A stretch of DNA of 64,000 nucleotides from Massilia sp. H6 (GCF_024802625.1 NZ_CP103371.1:3534001-3598000), one strand, 5' to 3'. Counted from the first letter of the stretch, positions 36,590 through 47,604 are shown. The notes: a model not told the origin generated them from the sequence alone. Numbers and translations are program-made.

Positions 36590-36760
36590 ATTGCGCGCAG
36601 CCGGGGCGCGGGCAAAAGGACTGGCGCGATGCGCGCGGCAACAGCGCGCCATGCAGTGTACCCTGCCGGGCTGTTGTCTGCGACACCACACACCGGAGGG
36701 GCATAGTTCCCGGATTATTGCGGTTTCACAAATAAGTCCCCTGCCCCTGCCACATTGAGT
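36590..36760. other. Intergenic stretch with no feature seen
   Basis: Part of the 361-bp gap between the zapB-like gene and groES. Outside the two promoters and the CIRCE element I see no ORF with a ribosome site, hairpin or repeat. Confidence 0.5.
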
Positions 36761-36790
36761 CTTGAAATAGGGGGTTATCGTCCCTATAAT
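36761..36790 (+). promoter_or_regulatory. groES-groEL promoter (sigma70 overlapping sigma32-like)
   Basis: TTGAAA (36762-36767) and a perfect TATAAT (36785-36790) are 17 bases apart. CTTGAAA (36761-36767) followed after 14 bases by CCCTATAA also resembles a sigma32 heat-shock promoter. The start would lie just before the CIRCE element. Confidence 0.85.
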
Positions 36791-36799
36791 TAGCTCTCG

Positions 36800-36826
36800 T
36801 TAGCACTCGTTGGTAGAGAGTGCTAA
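36800..36826. promoter_or_regulatory. CIRCE element (HrcA operator)
   Basis: A perfect TTAGCACTC - 9 bases - GAGTGCTAA inverted repeat, centred about 15 bases downstream of the predicted groES transcription start. HrcA binding here represses groESL until heat shock. Confidence 0.97.
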
Positions 36827-36911
36827 CAACCGCAGTTACCAATTCCAGCCGACGCCGACAGGCGGCGGCGCCGAGTAGCTAGTCAAACCACTGAAAAACA
36901 AGGAGTTTTGC

Positions 36912-37202
36912 ATGAACCTTCGTCCTTTGCACGATCGCGTAATCGTGAAGCGTCTCGACCAGGAAACCAAGACCGCGTCCGGCCTGATCATCCCTGATGC
37001 AGCCGCCGAGAAGCCGGACCAGGGCGAAATCCTCGCCGTCGGCAACGGCAAGGTGCAGGACAACGGCCAGCTGCGCGCGCTCGAAGTGAAAGTCGGCGAC
37101 CGCGTCCTGTTCGGCAAGTACTCGGGCCAGGCCGTCAAGGTCGATGGCCAGGAGCTGCTGGTCATGCGCGAAGAAGACATCATGGCCGTCGTGGCCCTGT
37201 AA
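36912..37202 (+). CDS. groES: Co-chaperonin GroES
   Basis: 96 residues, the usual size. It caps the GroEL ring during folding. [26 protein letters not shown], the mobile loop and [18 protein letters not shown] are typical, as is the C-terminal [15 protein letters not shown] precedes the ATG. It is the first gene of a heat-shock operon under the CIRCE/HrcA site, with groEL 54 bases downstream. Confidence 0.99.
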   Translation: MNLRPLHDRVIVKRLDQETKTASGLIIPDAAAEKPDQGEILAVGNGKVQDNGQLRALEVKVGDRVLFGKYSGQAVKVDGQELLVMREEDIMAVVAL

Positions 37203-38903
<1,701 letters not shown>

Positions 38904-38909
38904 TGTGCC

Positions 38910-38937
38910 GGAAGGCGCCGCCCTGGCGGCGCCTTCC
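38910..38937 (+). terminator. GC-rich hairpin directly after groEL
   Basis: A 13-base inverted repeat (GGAAGGCGCCGCC with GGCGGCGCCTTCC) with a two-base gap, not followed by T. It may stabilise the 3' end or pause polymerase ahead of the following terminator. Confidence 0.55.
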
Positions 38938-38948
38938 AGTCCTGCCCC

Positions 38949-38983
38949 AAAAGCCTGCCTGGTTCACGCCTCGCAGGCTTTTC
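38949..38983 (+). terminator. Rho-independent terminator of groES-groEL
   Basis: AAAAGCCTGC (38949-38958) pairs with GCAGGCTTTT (38973-38982); the T run follows the stem. It lies 17 bases before the next ATG, so the UPF0158 gene may need its own promoter or read-through. Confidence 0.85.
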
Positions 38984-39000
38984 TACTTCTTGGAGGATGC

Positions 39001-39426
39001 ATGACGACTGTGGATGTCAACGAACTGGAAGACGCCGTACTGCTGGTGAGCGACCCAGAGCATGGTGCGCGGGCATGGGTTGGCCTCGACACGGGCAGCG
39101 TGTACGTGCGCGCCGGCGGCATCGATCCCGACGCGCAGCCCCTGCCGGAAAATATCGCCACCTCGGACCGCTACACCCGGGTGCCCGGCTCGTGCAGCCT
39201 CGACCTGGGACAGGTAGTGGTGTTCGACTTCGTCCAGGCCGAGATGCCCGAACAATACGACCACGTCCGACGAATGTTCGAGCGCCAGGCTGCCTACCGC
39301 CATTTTGGCAAACTGGTCGACGAGCGTGGCCTGCGCGAGCGCTGGCATGCGTTCCGCGATCAACGCACGGTGGCGGCCTTGCGCGGCTGGTGCGAAGCAA
39401 ACGGCTTGCAGCTGAGCGTGCGCTGA
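39001..39426 (+). CDS. UPF0158-family protein
   Basis: 141 residues, soluble. The pattern DVNELEDAVLLVSDPEHGARAWVGLDTGSVYV and RHFGKLVDERGLRERWHAFRDQRTVAALRGWCEANGL fits the UPF0158 family, whose function is unknown. TTGGAGG precedes the ATG at 39001. It starts just after the groEL terminator. Confidence 0.82.
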   Translation: MTTVDVNELEDAVLLVSDPEHGARAWVGLDTGSVYVRAGGIDPDAQPLPENIATSDRYTRVPGSCSLDLGQVVVFDFVQAEMPEQYDHVRRMFERQAAYRHFGKLVDERGLRERWHAFRDQRTVAALRGWCEANGLQLSVR

Positions 39427-39468
39427 CCGAATGACAGCCTCGCTGGTATCACCACCACCTTCACCTTC

Positions 39469-40032
39469 ATGATCCGCCCGACATTCTTCACCGACGCCCC
39501 GGCCTTTCGCAGCTGGCTCGCAGCCAACGCCACCACCGCCACCGAGCTGCTGGTCGGTTTTTACAAGCCCGGCAGCGCCCAGCCCTGCCTGTCGTTTCCG
39601 GAATCGGTCGACGAAGCGCTGTGCTTTGGCTGGATCGACGGCCGCCGCAAGCGCATCGACGACGACAGCTACGTGATCCGTTTCACGCCGCGCCGGCCGG
39701 CATCGGCCTGGAGCACGGAAGACATCGCCAGGATCGACCGGCTGCGCGCCGAAGGCAAGATGCTGGCGGCCGGCGAAGCGGCGTTTGCCTTGCGCATGGC
39801 GGCCAAACCCGTCGTGCATGCGCCAGAAAAAAAAGAGGCCGCCCAGCTCGCGCCCGACGAACGCGCAGCCTTCCAGCGCAATCGCGCGGCCTGGGACTAT
39901 TTCCAGGCGCTTCCGCCTGGCTACCGGAACGCCATCCTGCACTGGGTTACCAGCGCGCGCAAGGAGCAGACCCGCACGGCGCGGCTGGCTGGCTTCATCG
40001 CGGCCTGCGCGGCCGGCGATCGGCTCGCGTAG
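39469..40032 (+). CDS. YdeI/OmpD-associated family protein
   Basis: 187 residues. The N-terminal half has FRSWLAANATTATELLVGFYKPGS, DEALCFGWIDGRRKRIDDDSYVIRFTPRRPASAWS, the hallmark of the YdeI/OmpD-associated family. The C-terminal helix RNAILHWVTSARKEQTRTARL also fits. Members have been linked to peptide resistance or stress, without a known reaction. The ribosome site is weak. Confidence 0.88.
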   Translation: MIRPTFFTDAPAFRSWLAANATTATELLVGFYKPGSAQPCLSFPESVDEALCFGWIDGRRKRIDDDSYVIRFTPRRPASAWSTEDIARIDRLRAEGKMLAAGEAAFALRMAAKPVVHAPEKKEAAQLAPDERAAFQRNRAAWDYFQALPPGYRNAILHWVTSARKEQTRTARLAGFIAACAAGDRLA

Positions 40033-40098
40033 GGCGCGCTCATATTGCCGGAAAAACACGCATGGTTTAGACTGCCCCCTCACCCAACGAGGCCTTCC

Positions 40099-40569
40099 AT
40101 GTTCACACGCGCCGCACCCCGTCCTTACCTAGCCCTGCTGGCCATCTCGCTGGCCGCGGCCCTGGCGCTCGGCGGCTGCAAGCGCAGCGAACCCGAGGCG
40201 CCCAAGCCGGCTGCTGCCCCGGCCACGGCCAAGCAGGCGCCCACCCGCACCAGGGAGCAGGCGATGATCGCCCTGCTGGCAGTGCCCGAACTCAAGGCCA
40301 GGTCGGCGCAGATCGAAAAGCGCTCGAAGGGCAAGGCGCACGGCGCTGTCATCGAGGACGATCCCGAGCCGCGCGAAATCAATGGCCGCAAGTACTACCA
40401 GCTCAGTTTTGTCGAAAACCGCGCCAACGAGGTGCGCCGCGGCGAGAGCTTCCTGGTGGCGCTGCAGGGCGACGACATCCTGGTGGAAGACACCGAAACC
40501 GATACCCTGCGCACGCTGCAGGAATGGCGGCGCGATATCAAGCGCGTGGACTTGAAGAGCGCGGATTGA
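40099..40569 (+). CDS. Hypothetical lipoprotein, 156 aa
   Basis: 156 residues with a lipoprotein signal ending LGGC (acylated Cys at about 28), then a Pro/Ala-rich spacer (to about 50) and a compact mixed domain (KYYQLSFVENRANEVRRGESFLVALQGDDILVEDTE). I recognise no family. Its last bases overlap the start of the following membrane-protein gene. Confidence 0.8.
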   Translation: MFTRAAPRPYLALLAISLAAALALGGCKRSEPEAPKPAAAPATAKQAPTRTREQAMIALLAVPELKARSAQIEKRSKGKAHGAVIEDDPEPREINGRKYYQLSFVENRANEVRRGESFLVALQGDDILVEDTETDTLRTLQEWRRDIKRVDLKSAD

Positions 40570-41000
40570 CCCGCCTGGCGCAGCTCATCGGCCAGTCCAG
40601 CAAGCGCCAACTGGCCGGCTTGTCGTTCGTATTCGTGTGGTTCTTCGTCGGCGGCATCCTGCACTTTGTCGCCACCGATATCGAAGCCAGTATTGTTCCA
40701 CCCTATATCCCGTGGCCGGTGGCGGCGGTGCTGGTGAGCGGCGCCTTCGAGCTGCTGGGCGCGGCCGGCATCGTATTGCCGTCGACCCGCCGGGCCGCGG
40801 GGATCGGCCTGTTCCTGCTGACGCTGGCCGTGACGCCCGTGCACGTGTACATGCTGCAGAATCCGGAATTGTTCGGGGTGCCGCTATGGGCCCTGTGGCT
40901 GCGCCTGCCGGTACAGGTGGCCTTGCTATGGCTGATACTCTGGAGCACCTGGAAACCCAGGCCGCGTCACATCGTCAAGCCTTCGACAGTAGCTCCATGA
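40566..41000 (+). CDS. DoxX-like membrane protein
   Basis: 144 residues with four hydrophobic segments (about 16-34, 48-68, 75-93 and 108-126); FFVGGILHFVATDIEASIVPPYIPWP and GAFELLGAAGIVLPSTRRAAGIGL resemble DoxX-family membrane proteins. A TTG at 40566 overlaps the previous stop (TTGA) and follows AGAGCGGA. An ATG at 40524 is an alternative that would overlap the upstream gene by 46 bases. The function is unknown. Confidence 0.7.
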   Translation: MTRLAQLIGQSSKRQLAGLSFVFVWFFVGGILHFVATDIEASIVPPYIPWPVAAVLVSGAFELLGAAGIVLPSTRRAAGIGLFLLTLAVTPVHVYMLQNPELFGVPLWALWLRLPVQVALLWLILWSTWKPRPRHIVKPSTVAP

Positions 41001-41073
41001 TGAACTGCCCGTTTGCTCGGGCGGCGCCGATGTCGGCCGGTGGGCTTGGGCCGCCCCCCCGGCCGATCGCCGA

Positions 41074-42711
41074 CTAGGCGGCAGGAATGCTGCCGAACCA
41101 GGCGCCGTAAGGCGGCAGGGTCACGCGGCCACCCGCGGCGCTGCCCGGCAGGCCGAAGCTGTCCAGTGCACTGGCGTGCGCACTCGGCGCCCAGTCGAAG
41201 CTGACCGGGTCGGGCCCCAGGTTGAAGGCGGCCAGCACGCTGTCCATGCCGTCGGCGTCGCGGCGCAGCGCCAGTACCGGTTCCGGCGCATCGAAGAACA
41301 CGATGTCGCCGCGGGTCAGTTGCGGCATCGTGCGGCGCCACGCAATAAAGCGGCGCGCAAAGTTCAGTGGCGAAGCCGGATCGCTTTCCTGGCGGTCGAC
41401 CGCGACCGCCGCGTGCGGCGCGGCCACCGGCAGCCAGGGCTGGCCGCTGGTAAAGCCGGCCTGCGGCGCATCCGCCTGCCACGGCATCGGGGTGCGGCAG
41501 CCGTCGCGTCCCTTGAACTCGGGCCAGAAGGTGATGCCATACGGGTCTTGCAGCAGCTCGAAAGGCACGTCGGCTTCTTCCAGGCCGAGTTCTTCGCCCT
41601 GGTACAGGCAGGGCGTGCCCTTGAGCGTGAGCTGCATGGCCAGCACCAGCTTGGCCATGGCGGGCGTGGGCTTGCCGTCGCTCCAGCGGGTCGCCACCCG
41701 GATGGCGTCGTGGTTACTCACCGACCACGAGGCCCAGCCGTCCTTGACGCGCTCGTTGAACTCTTCGACCTGGGCGCGGATATGCGCTGCGGTATGCACC
41801 GGCGTGAGCAGGTTGAAGCTGTAGGCCATGTGCAGCTTGTCGCCGCCTGCGGTGTATTCGGCCATCTGTTCGAGCGCGTCGTCGGAGCTGACTTCGCCGA
41901 TCGAGACCGCGCCGAACTCGTTGAGCTGGGCGCGCACCCGCTGCAAAAAGGCGATGTTCTCCGGCTGGGTCTTGTCGTAGAGGTGGGCCTGCATGCCGTA
42001 GGGGTTCACATCCGTGACGGTCGAGGTATCGCGCACCAGCGCCGGCGGATTGCTGCGCAGCTGGCGGTCGTGGAAATGGAAGACGCAGGCGTCCATGCGT
42101 ACCCCGTCGACGCCGCGTTCGAGCCAGAAACGCTGCGCGTCGAGGTGGGCCTGCTGCACTTCCGGATTGTGGAAGTTCAGCTGCGGCTGGCTCACCAAAA
42201 AGTTATGCATGTAGTACTGCTTGCGGCGGGTGTCCCATTGCCAGGCCGAACCGCCGAACACCGACAGCCAGTTGTTGGGCGGGCAGCCGTCGGGCAGCGG
42301 GTCGGCCCACACATACCAGTCGGACTTCGGGTTGTCGCGGCTCTTGCGGCTTTCGACGAACCAGGCGTGGGTGTCGGCGGTGTGCGACATCACCTGGTCG
42401 ATCATGATCTTCAGGCCCAGGCTGTGGGCCTTGGCCACCAGCGCGTCGAAGTCGGCCAGTGTGCCGAACAGCGGGTCGACGTCGCAATAGTCTTCGATGT
42501 CGTAGCCGAAGTCCTTCATCGGCGAGGTAAAGAAAGGCGAGAGCCAGACGATGTCCACGCCCAGGCGCGCAATGTAGTCGAGCTTGCTGGTAATGCCTGC
42601 CAGGTCGCCCACGCCGTCGCCATCGGTGTCGAGGAAGCTGCGCGGATAGACCTGGTAGATGATGGCGTCGCGCCACCAGTTCGGGTTATCGGTTGTCGAA
42701 GTGGGGGTCAT
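41074..42711 (-). CDS. Alpha-glucosidase (GH13)
   Basis: 545 residues, cytoplasmic (no signal). It opens with WWRDAIIYQVYPRSFLDTDGDG, the oligo-1,6/alpha-glucosidase (GH13_23-like) type. Nucleophile D207 (GVDGVRMDA), acid/base E273 (SIGEVSSDD) and D335 (VSNHDAIR) are present. It would cleave maltose and short maltodextrins to glucose, which glucokinase at 51.3-53.1 kb can phosphorylate. It is divergent from the POT/pullulanase pair across a 259-bp regulatory region, with a sigma70-type promoter. Confidence 0.95.
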   Translation of the reverse strand: MTPTSTTDNPNWWRDAIIYQVYPRSFLDTDGDGVGDLAGITSKLDYIARLGVDIVWLSPFFTSPMKDFGYDIEDYCDVDPLFGTLADFDALVAKAHSLGLKIMIDQVMSHTADTHAWFVESRKSRDNPKSDWYVWADPLPDGCPPNNWLSVFGGSAWQWDTRRKQYYMHNFLVSQPQLNFHNPEVQQAHLDAQRFWLERGVDGVRMDACVFHFHDRQLRSNPPALVRDTSTVTDVNPYGMQAHLYDKTQPENIAFLQRVRAQLNEFGAVSIGEVSSDDALEQMAEYTAGGDKLHMAYSFNLLTPVHTAAHIRAQVEEFNERVKDGWASWSVSNHDAIRVATRWSDGKPTPAMAKLVLAMQLTLKGTPCLYQGEELGLEEADVPFELLQDPYGITFWPEFKGRDGCRTPMPWQADAPQAGFTSGQPWLPVAAPHAAVAVDRQESDPASPLNFARRFIAWRRTMPQLTRGDIVFFDAPEPVLALRRDADGMDSVLAAFNLGPDPVSFDWAPSAHASALDSFGLPGSAAGGRVTLPPYGAWFGSIPAA

Positions 42712-42745
42712 GGTGGCTCATCCAAAATTTTTGAGAATTCTAGGC

Positions 42746-42774
42746 AATATACAGCAGGAGAATTAACTTTACAA
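42746..42774 (-). promoter_or_regulatory. Promoter of the alpha-glucosidase gene
   Basis: Minus-strand TTGTAA (42774-42769) and TATATT (42751-42746) are 17 bases apart. The ATG follows about 35 bases later. Confidence 0.6.
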
Positions 42775-42880
42775 TCATGCAAAAGACCTGCAGCCAACAC
42801 ATAATTTCATGTAATTCAATGACTTACAATATCTTCGTGGTTTCGGTGCATTCATAAAAAGTAGCTAAACTACGGCGGCT

Positions 42881-42909
42881 TTGTAACTCCTTTGTTTCAA
42901 CGCAATATT
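42881..42909 (+). promoter_or_regulatory. Promoter of the POT transporter/pullulanase operon
   Basis: TTGTAA (42881-42886) and AATATT (42904-42909), 17 bases apart. The -10 lies within a GCAATA/TATTGC inverted repeat (42902-42917). A GTAG-CTAAA-CTAC palindrome (42861-42873) just upstream is a candidate operator. Confidence 0.5.
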
Positions 42910-42970
42910 TTTATTGCAAGTAGCGTGGTGTCGTCATAGGATCGCGTTTGTTTCGATTTTCGAGGAAGCC

Positions 42971-44551
42971 ATGACTTCTCCAGCAACGACGGACGCCGCC
43001 AGCACCGGCCGCATGCCGCGCCAGATCCCCTACATCATCGCCAACGAAGGCTGCGAGCGCTTCAGCTTCTATGGCATGCGCAACATCCTGACGCCTTTCC
43101 TGATCTCGACCCTGCTGCTGTTCGTGGCCGAATCCGAGCGCACCGGCCAAGCCAAGGATGTGTTCCACACCTTCATGATGGGCGTGTATTTCTTCCCGCT
43201 GCTGGGCGGCTGGCTGGCCGACCGCTACTTCGGCAAGTACAACACCATCTTCTGGTTCAGCCTGATCTACTGCGCTGGCCATGCCTGCCTGGCCATCTTC
43301 GAAGATAGCGTCAATGGCTTCTACTTTGGCCTGCTCCTGATCGCCTTTGGCTCCGGCGGCATCAAGCCGCTGGTAGCCAGCTTCGTCGGCGACCAGTTCG
43401 ACAAGACCAACAAGAGCCGTGCGAAGGTCGTGTTCGACGCCTTCTACTGGATCATCAATTTCGGCTCCTTCTTCGCCTCGCTGCTGATGCCGCTGCTCCT
43501 GCGCGACTACGGCCCCTCGATCGCCTTCGGCGTCCCGGGCATATTGATGTTCATCGCCACCATGGTCCTGTGGAGCGGCAAGAAGAAATACGTGCACGTG
43601 CCCCCGAGCCCGAGCGACCCGCACTCTTTCCTGCGCGTGGTGCGCACGGCGGTGCTGGCGCAGCGTCCCGGCGCCGGCCGTCCCGGCTTGATCGTCGCCA
43701 TCCTCGGCTTGGTCGGCGCCGCCTACTCGCTGGCGCGCGCTCCAGACTGGGGCTTCGTGATCGCCGCCTGCCTGGCGCTGGTCATCGTGATCGCCTTCGT
43801 CGGCCTGGGCGCCTCGATGCAGCTCGAGCGCGCCCGCGGGGTGCACCCCGACCTCGCCGTCGACGGCGTGCGCGCGGTGCTGCGCCTGCTGATCGTGTTC
43901 GCCCTGGTGACGCCGTTCTGGTCGCTGTTCGACCAGAAGGCCTCGACCTGGATCGTGCAGGCCAATGCCATGACCACCAACGTCAGCCTGCTGGGCTGGA
44001 GCTACGACGTGCTGCCGGCCCAGATGCAGGCGCTGAACCCGCTGCTGGTGATGATCCTGATCCCATTTAACAACCTGGTGCTGTTCCCGGTGCTGAGCAA
44101 GATGGGCTTGCAGCCCACGGCGCTGCGCCGCATGACCGCCGGCATCGCTTTCTCGGGCCTGGCCTGGATCGTGGTCGGCTACCTGCAGGTGCAGCTCGAT
44201 GCGGGCGATGCGGTCTCGATCGCCTGGCAGATCCTGCCCTATGCCTTGCTCACGCTGGGCGAAGTACTGGTCTCGGCCACCGGCCTGGAATTCGCGTACA
44301 GCCAGGCACCGGCCGCAATGAAGGGCGTGATCATGGCGCTCTGGTATCTGGCGGTCACGGTCGGCAACCTGTGGGTGCTGATCGTGAACTCGGGCGTCAG
44401 GAACCCCACCGTCATCGCCCACATCGAAAGCTCGGGCGTGGGCTTGATGGCCTTCCAGATGTATTTCTTTGCGGCCTTCGCCATGCTGGCGGCGCTGGTC
44501 TTCGGCCTGTACGCCAGGCGCTACAAGATGGTCGACAACTACCGCGGATGA
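42971..44551 (+). CDS. POT-family proton-coupled transporter
   Basis: 526 residues with about 12-14 membrane segments. The POT/PTR2 motif ExxER is present (ANEGCERFSFYGMRN, near residue 26), followed by GVYFFPLLGGWLADRYFGKY, which fits the family. POT proteins import di- and tripeptides with protons, but this gene is locked to a pullulanase gene (4-base ATGA overlap) and faces an alpha-glucosidase. A sugar, or a peptide accompanying glucan use, is therefore possible. The ATG at 42971 follows CGAGGAAG. Confidence 0.92.
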   Translation: MTSPATTDAASTGRMPRQIPYIIANEGCERFSFYGMRNILTPFLISTLLLFVAESERTGQAKDVFHTFMMGVYFFPLLGGWLADRYFGKYNTIFWFSLIYCAGHACLAIFEDSVNGFYFGLLLIAFGSGGIKPLVASFVGDQFDKTNKSRAKVVFDAFYWIINFGSFFASLLMPLLLRDYGPSIAFGVPGILMFIATMVLWSGKKKYVHVPPSPSDPHSFLRVVRTAVLAQRPGAGRPGLIVAILGLVGAAYSLARAPDWGFVIAACLALVIVIAFVGLGASMQLERARGVHPDLAVDGVRAVLRLLIVFALVTPFWSLFDQKASTWIVQANAMTTNVSLLGWSYDVLPAQMQALNPLLVMILIPFNNLVLFPVLSKMGLQPTALRRMTAGIAFSGLAWIVVGYLQVQLDAGDAVSIAWQILPYALLTLGEVLVSATGLEFAYSQAPAAMKGVIMALWYLAVTVGNLWVLIVNSGVRNPTVIAHIESSGVGLMAFQMYFFAAFAMLAALVFGLYARRYKMVDNYRG

Positions 44552-47283
44552 TCAACATGACCCGACTTCACAGCGCCGCCCTTGCGGCCGCCGCCCTCGC
44601 CTCGAGCGCCCATGCCGCGGCGCCGCTCGAGGCCTGCAATCACGACGGCTTCCAGATAGTCCTGAATGCTTCCAGCGCCACGCTCGACGCACGCGCCGTC
44701 TGGCTCGACCGGCGCCTGGTGCAATGGCCCGGTGTTGAAACCGGTGGCCGTTACCGCCTCTACCACTCGGCCAGCGCAGCCATCGTCGCCAAGCCGGGCG
44801 CGCGCGTTGCAGGTGCCGACGGCGCGCTGGCGCTCGAGCCCTTCACCGGAACAGTTCCCGCCTCGGCCGCGACGCGCTTCAAGTGGGTCGGCGCCGGCCC
44901 GGTGCTGTCGCTGCGCGCGGCCGACCAGGCCCGCATGAAGCAACTGCACCGCGGCCAGCTGGTGCTGGTGCACGAGGCGCCAGACGGATTGGTGCGCGCC
45001 GCGACCCGCATCCAGGTGGCCGGCGCGCTCGACGACCTGTACGCGGCGGCCGATGGCATCGCCGACCTCGGCGCGACGCCCAAGCCAGGCCGCACCGGTT
45101 TTCGCCTGTGGGCGCCGACCGCCCGCGCCGTGGCGCTGTGCACCTACGATAGCGGCAGCGGCCGCGCCACCGCGGTGCACCAGATGGCCCTGGACGCGCG
45201 TACCGGCGCCTGGCAAGCCAGGCTCCCGCGCGACCTGTCGGGCAGCTATTACAAGTACGCGGTGGACGTGGCGGTCGACGGCATGGGCCTGGTACGCAAC
45301 CTCGTCACCGATCCGTATTCGGTGAGCCTGACGGTCGATTCCAGGCGCAGCTATATCGCCGACCTGGGCGCGGCAAACCTCAAGCCCAAAGGCTGGGACG
45401 CCACCCGCGCGCCCGCCACGGTCAAGGCGCAGACCGACATGGTGATCTACGAGCTGCACGTGCGCGACTTCTCGATCAACGACCCGAGCGTGCCGGCGCC
45501 CAAGCGCGGCAAATACGCGGCCTTTGGCGAAGCCAACTCGAACGGCATGCGCCACCTGAAGGCACTGGCCAGGGCCGGCATGACCGACATCCACCTGTTG
45601 CCGGTCTATGACCTGGGCAGCGTGCCCGAGAAAGACTGCGCAGTACCGGCGCCGGCGCCGGGCGCCGCGCCCGATGGCCAGGCCCAGCAGGCATTGACGC
45701 GCGAAACCGCCCATACCGACTGCTTCAACTGGGGCTACGACCCCTACCACTACAACGCGCCCGAAGGCAGTTACGCCAGCGATCCGGCCGACGGCGCGCG
45801 CCGCATCGTCGAATTGCGCCAGATGGTCATGGATCTGCACCGCGCCGGCCTGCGCGTTGGCCTCGATGTCGTCTACAACCACACCTTCATCGCCGGCCAG
45901 GCCGAGAAATCGGTCCTCGACCGCGTGGTGCCGGGCTATTACCACCGCCTTGACGCGACCGGCGCCATCGAACGCTCGACCTGCTGCGACAACACGGCCA
46001 CCGAGAACACCATGATGGCCAAGCTGATGATCGATTCAAGCGAGCTCTGGACGCGCCACTACAAGATCGATTCCTTCCGCTTCGACCTGATGGGACACCA
46101 GCCGCGCGAAGCGATGGAACGCCTGCAGCGGCGCGTGAACCAGGCCGCCGGGCGCCACGTGCAGCTGATCGGCGAAGGCTGGAACTTCGGCGAAGTCGCC
46201 GATGGCGCCCGTTTCGTGCAGGCTTCGCAGCTGTCGCTCAATGGTTCCGGCATCGGCACCTTCAGCGACCGTGCACGCGACGCCGTGCGCGGCGGCTCCT
46301 CGGGCGACGCGGGCGAGGCGATGGTGCGCCAGCAGGGCTATATCAACGGCTTGCTGTATGACCCGAATGGATCGCATGGCGGACACAAGGCGACCGACCT
46401 GCTGCGCGCGGCAGACATGATTCGCGTGGGCCTGGCCGGTTCGCTGCGCAGCTATCGGCTGCAGACTTTCGACGGCCAGGTGCGCAAGTTAGAGAACATC
46501 GCCTACGGCAACCAACCCGCCGGCTATGCGAGCGAGCCGGGCGAAGTGGTGAATTATGTCGAGAACCACGACAACCAGACGCTGTACGACATCAACGTGC
46601 TCAAGCTGCCGGTGGATACCTCTACCGCCGATCGGGCCCGGGTGCAGGTGCTGGGCATGGCGATCAATGCCTTCAGCCAGGGCGTGGCTTATTATCATGC
46701 CGGCATTGACACCCTGCGCTCGAAGTCGCTGGACCGCAACAGCTTCAATTCGGGCGACTGGTTCAACCGCATCGACTGGACCTACCAGGACAATTACTAC
46801 GGCACCGGCCTGCCGCAATCGGACGACAACGGCAAGGACTGGCCGCTGCTCAAGCCCTACCTAGCCAACGCCGCGCTCAAGCCGGCACCCGCCGACATCG
46901 CCTTCGCGCGCGACGCCTTCCGCGACCTGCTGGCGATTCGCGCCAGCTCGACGCTGCTGCGCATGCGCACGGCCGCCGACATCGTGCAGCGGCTGCGCTT
47001 TTTCAATACCGGTCCGGATGCGGTGCCGACCGTGCTGGCGGCGTCGATCGACGGCAAGGGCTATCCGGGCGCGACCTTCGCCACCCTGAGCTACCTGGTC
47101 AACGTGGACAAGGTCGAGCAGCGCGTGACCGACCCGGCCTTGCGCGGCAAGCGCTTGACGCTGCACCCGGTGCACACTGGCGCCGATGCGGCCGACAAGC
47201 GCGCGGCGCAGGCGCGCTTCGACAGCGCCAGTGGCAGCTTCACGGTGCCGGCGCGCTCTGCGGTGGTGTTTGTCGCCGAATAA
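44548..47283 (+). CDS. Pullulanase-type alpha-1,6-glucosidase (GH13)
   Basis: 911 residues. A signal peptide (about 1-24, ending AHA) is followed by an N-terminal beta region, a carbohydrate-binding-48-type domain (about 190-290, GFRLWAPTARAVALCTYD) and the GH13 barrel. D513 (FRFDLMGH), E543 (IGEGWNFGE) and D675 (VENHDN) are the catalytic set; DVVYNHTF is also present. It should debranch pullulan, limit dextrins or glycogen in the periplasm or outside. It starts within the POT stop codon; a second ATG at 44557 is possible. Confidence 0.95.
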   Translation: MINMTRLHSAALAAAALASSAHAAAPLEACNHDGFQIVLNASSATLDARAVWLDRRLVQWPGVETGGRYRLYHSASAAIVAKPGARVAGADGALALEPFTGTVPASAATRFKWVGAGPVLSLRAADQARMKQLHRGQLVLVHEAPDGLVRAATRIQVAGALDDLYAAADGIADLGATPKPGRTGFRLWAPTARAVALCTYDSGSGRATAVHQMALDARTGAWQARLPRDLSGSYYKYAVDVAVDGMGLVRNLVTDPYSVSLTVDSRRSYIADLGAANLKPKGWDATRAPATVKAQTDMVIYELHVRDFSINDPSVPAPKRGKYAAFGEANSNGMRHLKALARAGMTDIHLLPVYDLGSVPEKDCAVPAPAPGAAPDGQAQQALTRETAHTDCFNWGYDPYHYNAPEGSYASDPADGARRIVELRQMVMDLHRAGLRVGLDVVYNHTFIAGQAEKSVLDRVVPGYYHRLDATGAIERSTCCDNTATENTMMAKLMIDSSELWTRHYKIDSFRFDLMGHQPREAMERLQRRVNQAAGRHVQLIGEGWNFGEVADGARFVQASQLSLNGSGIGTFSDRARDAVRGGSSGDAGEAMVRQQGYINGLLYDPNGSHGGHKATDLLRAADMIRVGLAGSLRSYRLQTFDGQVRKLENIAYGNQPAGYASEPGEVVNYVENHDNQTLYDINVLKLPVDTSTADRARVQVLGMAINAFSQGVAYYHAGIDTLRSKSLDRNSFNSGDWFNRIDWTYQDNYYGTGLPQSDDNGKDWPLLKPYLANAALKPAPADIAFARDAFRDLLAIRASSTLLRMRTAADIVQRLRFFNTGPDAVPTVLAASIDGKGYPGATFATLSYLVNVDKVEQRVTDPALRGKRLTLHPVHTGADAADKRAAQARFDSASGSFTVPARSAVVFVAE

Positions 47284-47301
47284 GGCGGCCGGACCAGGCC
47301 T

Positions 47302-47604
47302 TCAGCGCAGGCGCGCGATCTCGACCGAGCCTTTTTCGTCGAAGATCGGGCATGCCTCGGCGATCCCCACGGCGTCGTTGAAGCTCGACGCCGCAACGAT
47401 CGAATAGCCCGACAACGCACTGCTCGACAGTTTCGGCCCGAGCAGGCGGCTCGGCACCTCGATGCTGCCATGGCTCATGGCGCCGCGGTCGAGCAGTGAC
47501 GATCCCAGCGACTCGAACCAGGCCTCCCAGCGCGCGGGGTCATGCTCCGGGCCTTCGGTCTCGTCGATGGTCGATCCGCGGAAAACGAACAGGTAGGGTT
47601 CCAT
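47302..47604 (-). CDS. YCII-related domain protein, 100 aa
   Basis: 100 residues: MEPYLFVFRGS, WEAWFESLGSSLLDRGAMSHGS and YSIVAASSFNDAVGIAEACPIF match the YCII/DGPF ferredoxin-like fold. The family's activity is unknown for most members. It lies alone between the pullulanase gene and the ABC cluster, convergent with the former. Confidence 0.82.
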   Translation of the reverse strand: MEPYLFVFRGSTIDETEGPEHDPARWEAWFESLGSSLLDRGAMSHGSIEVPSRLLGPKLSSSALSGYSIVAASSFNDAVGIAEACPIFDEKGSVEIARLR

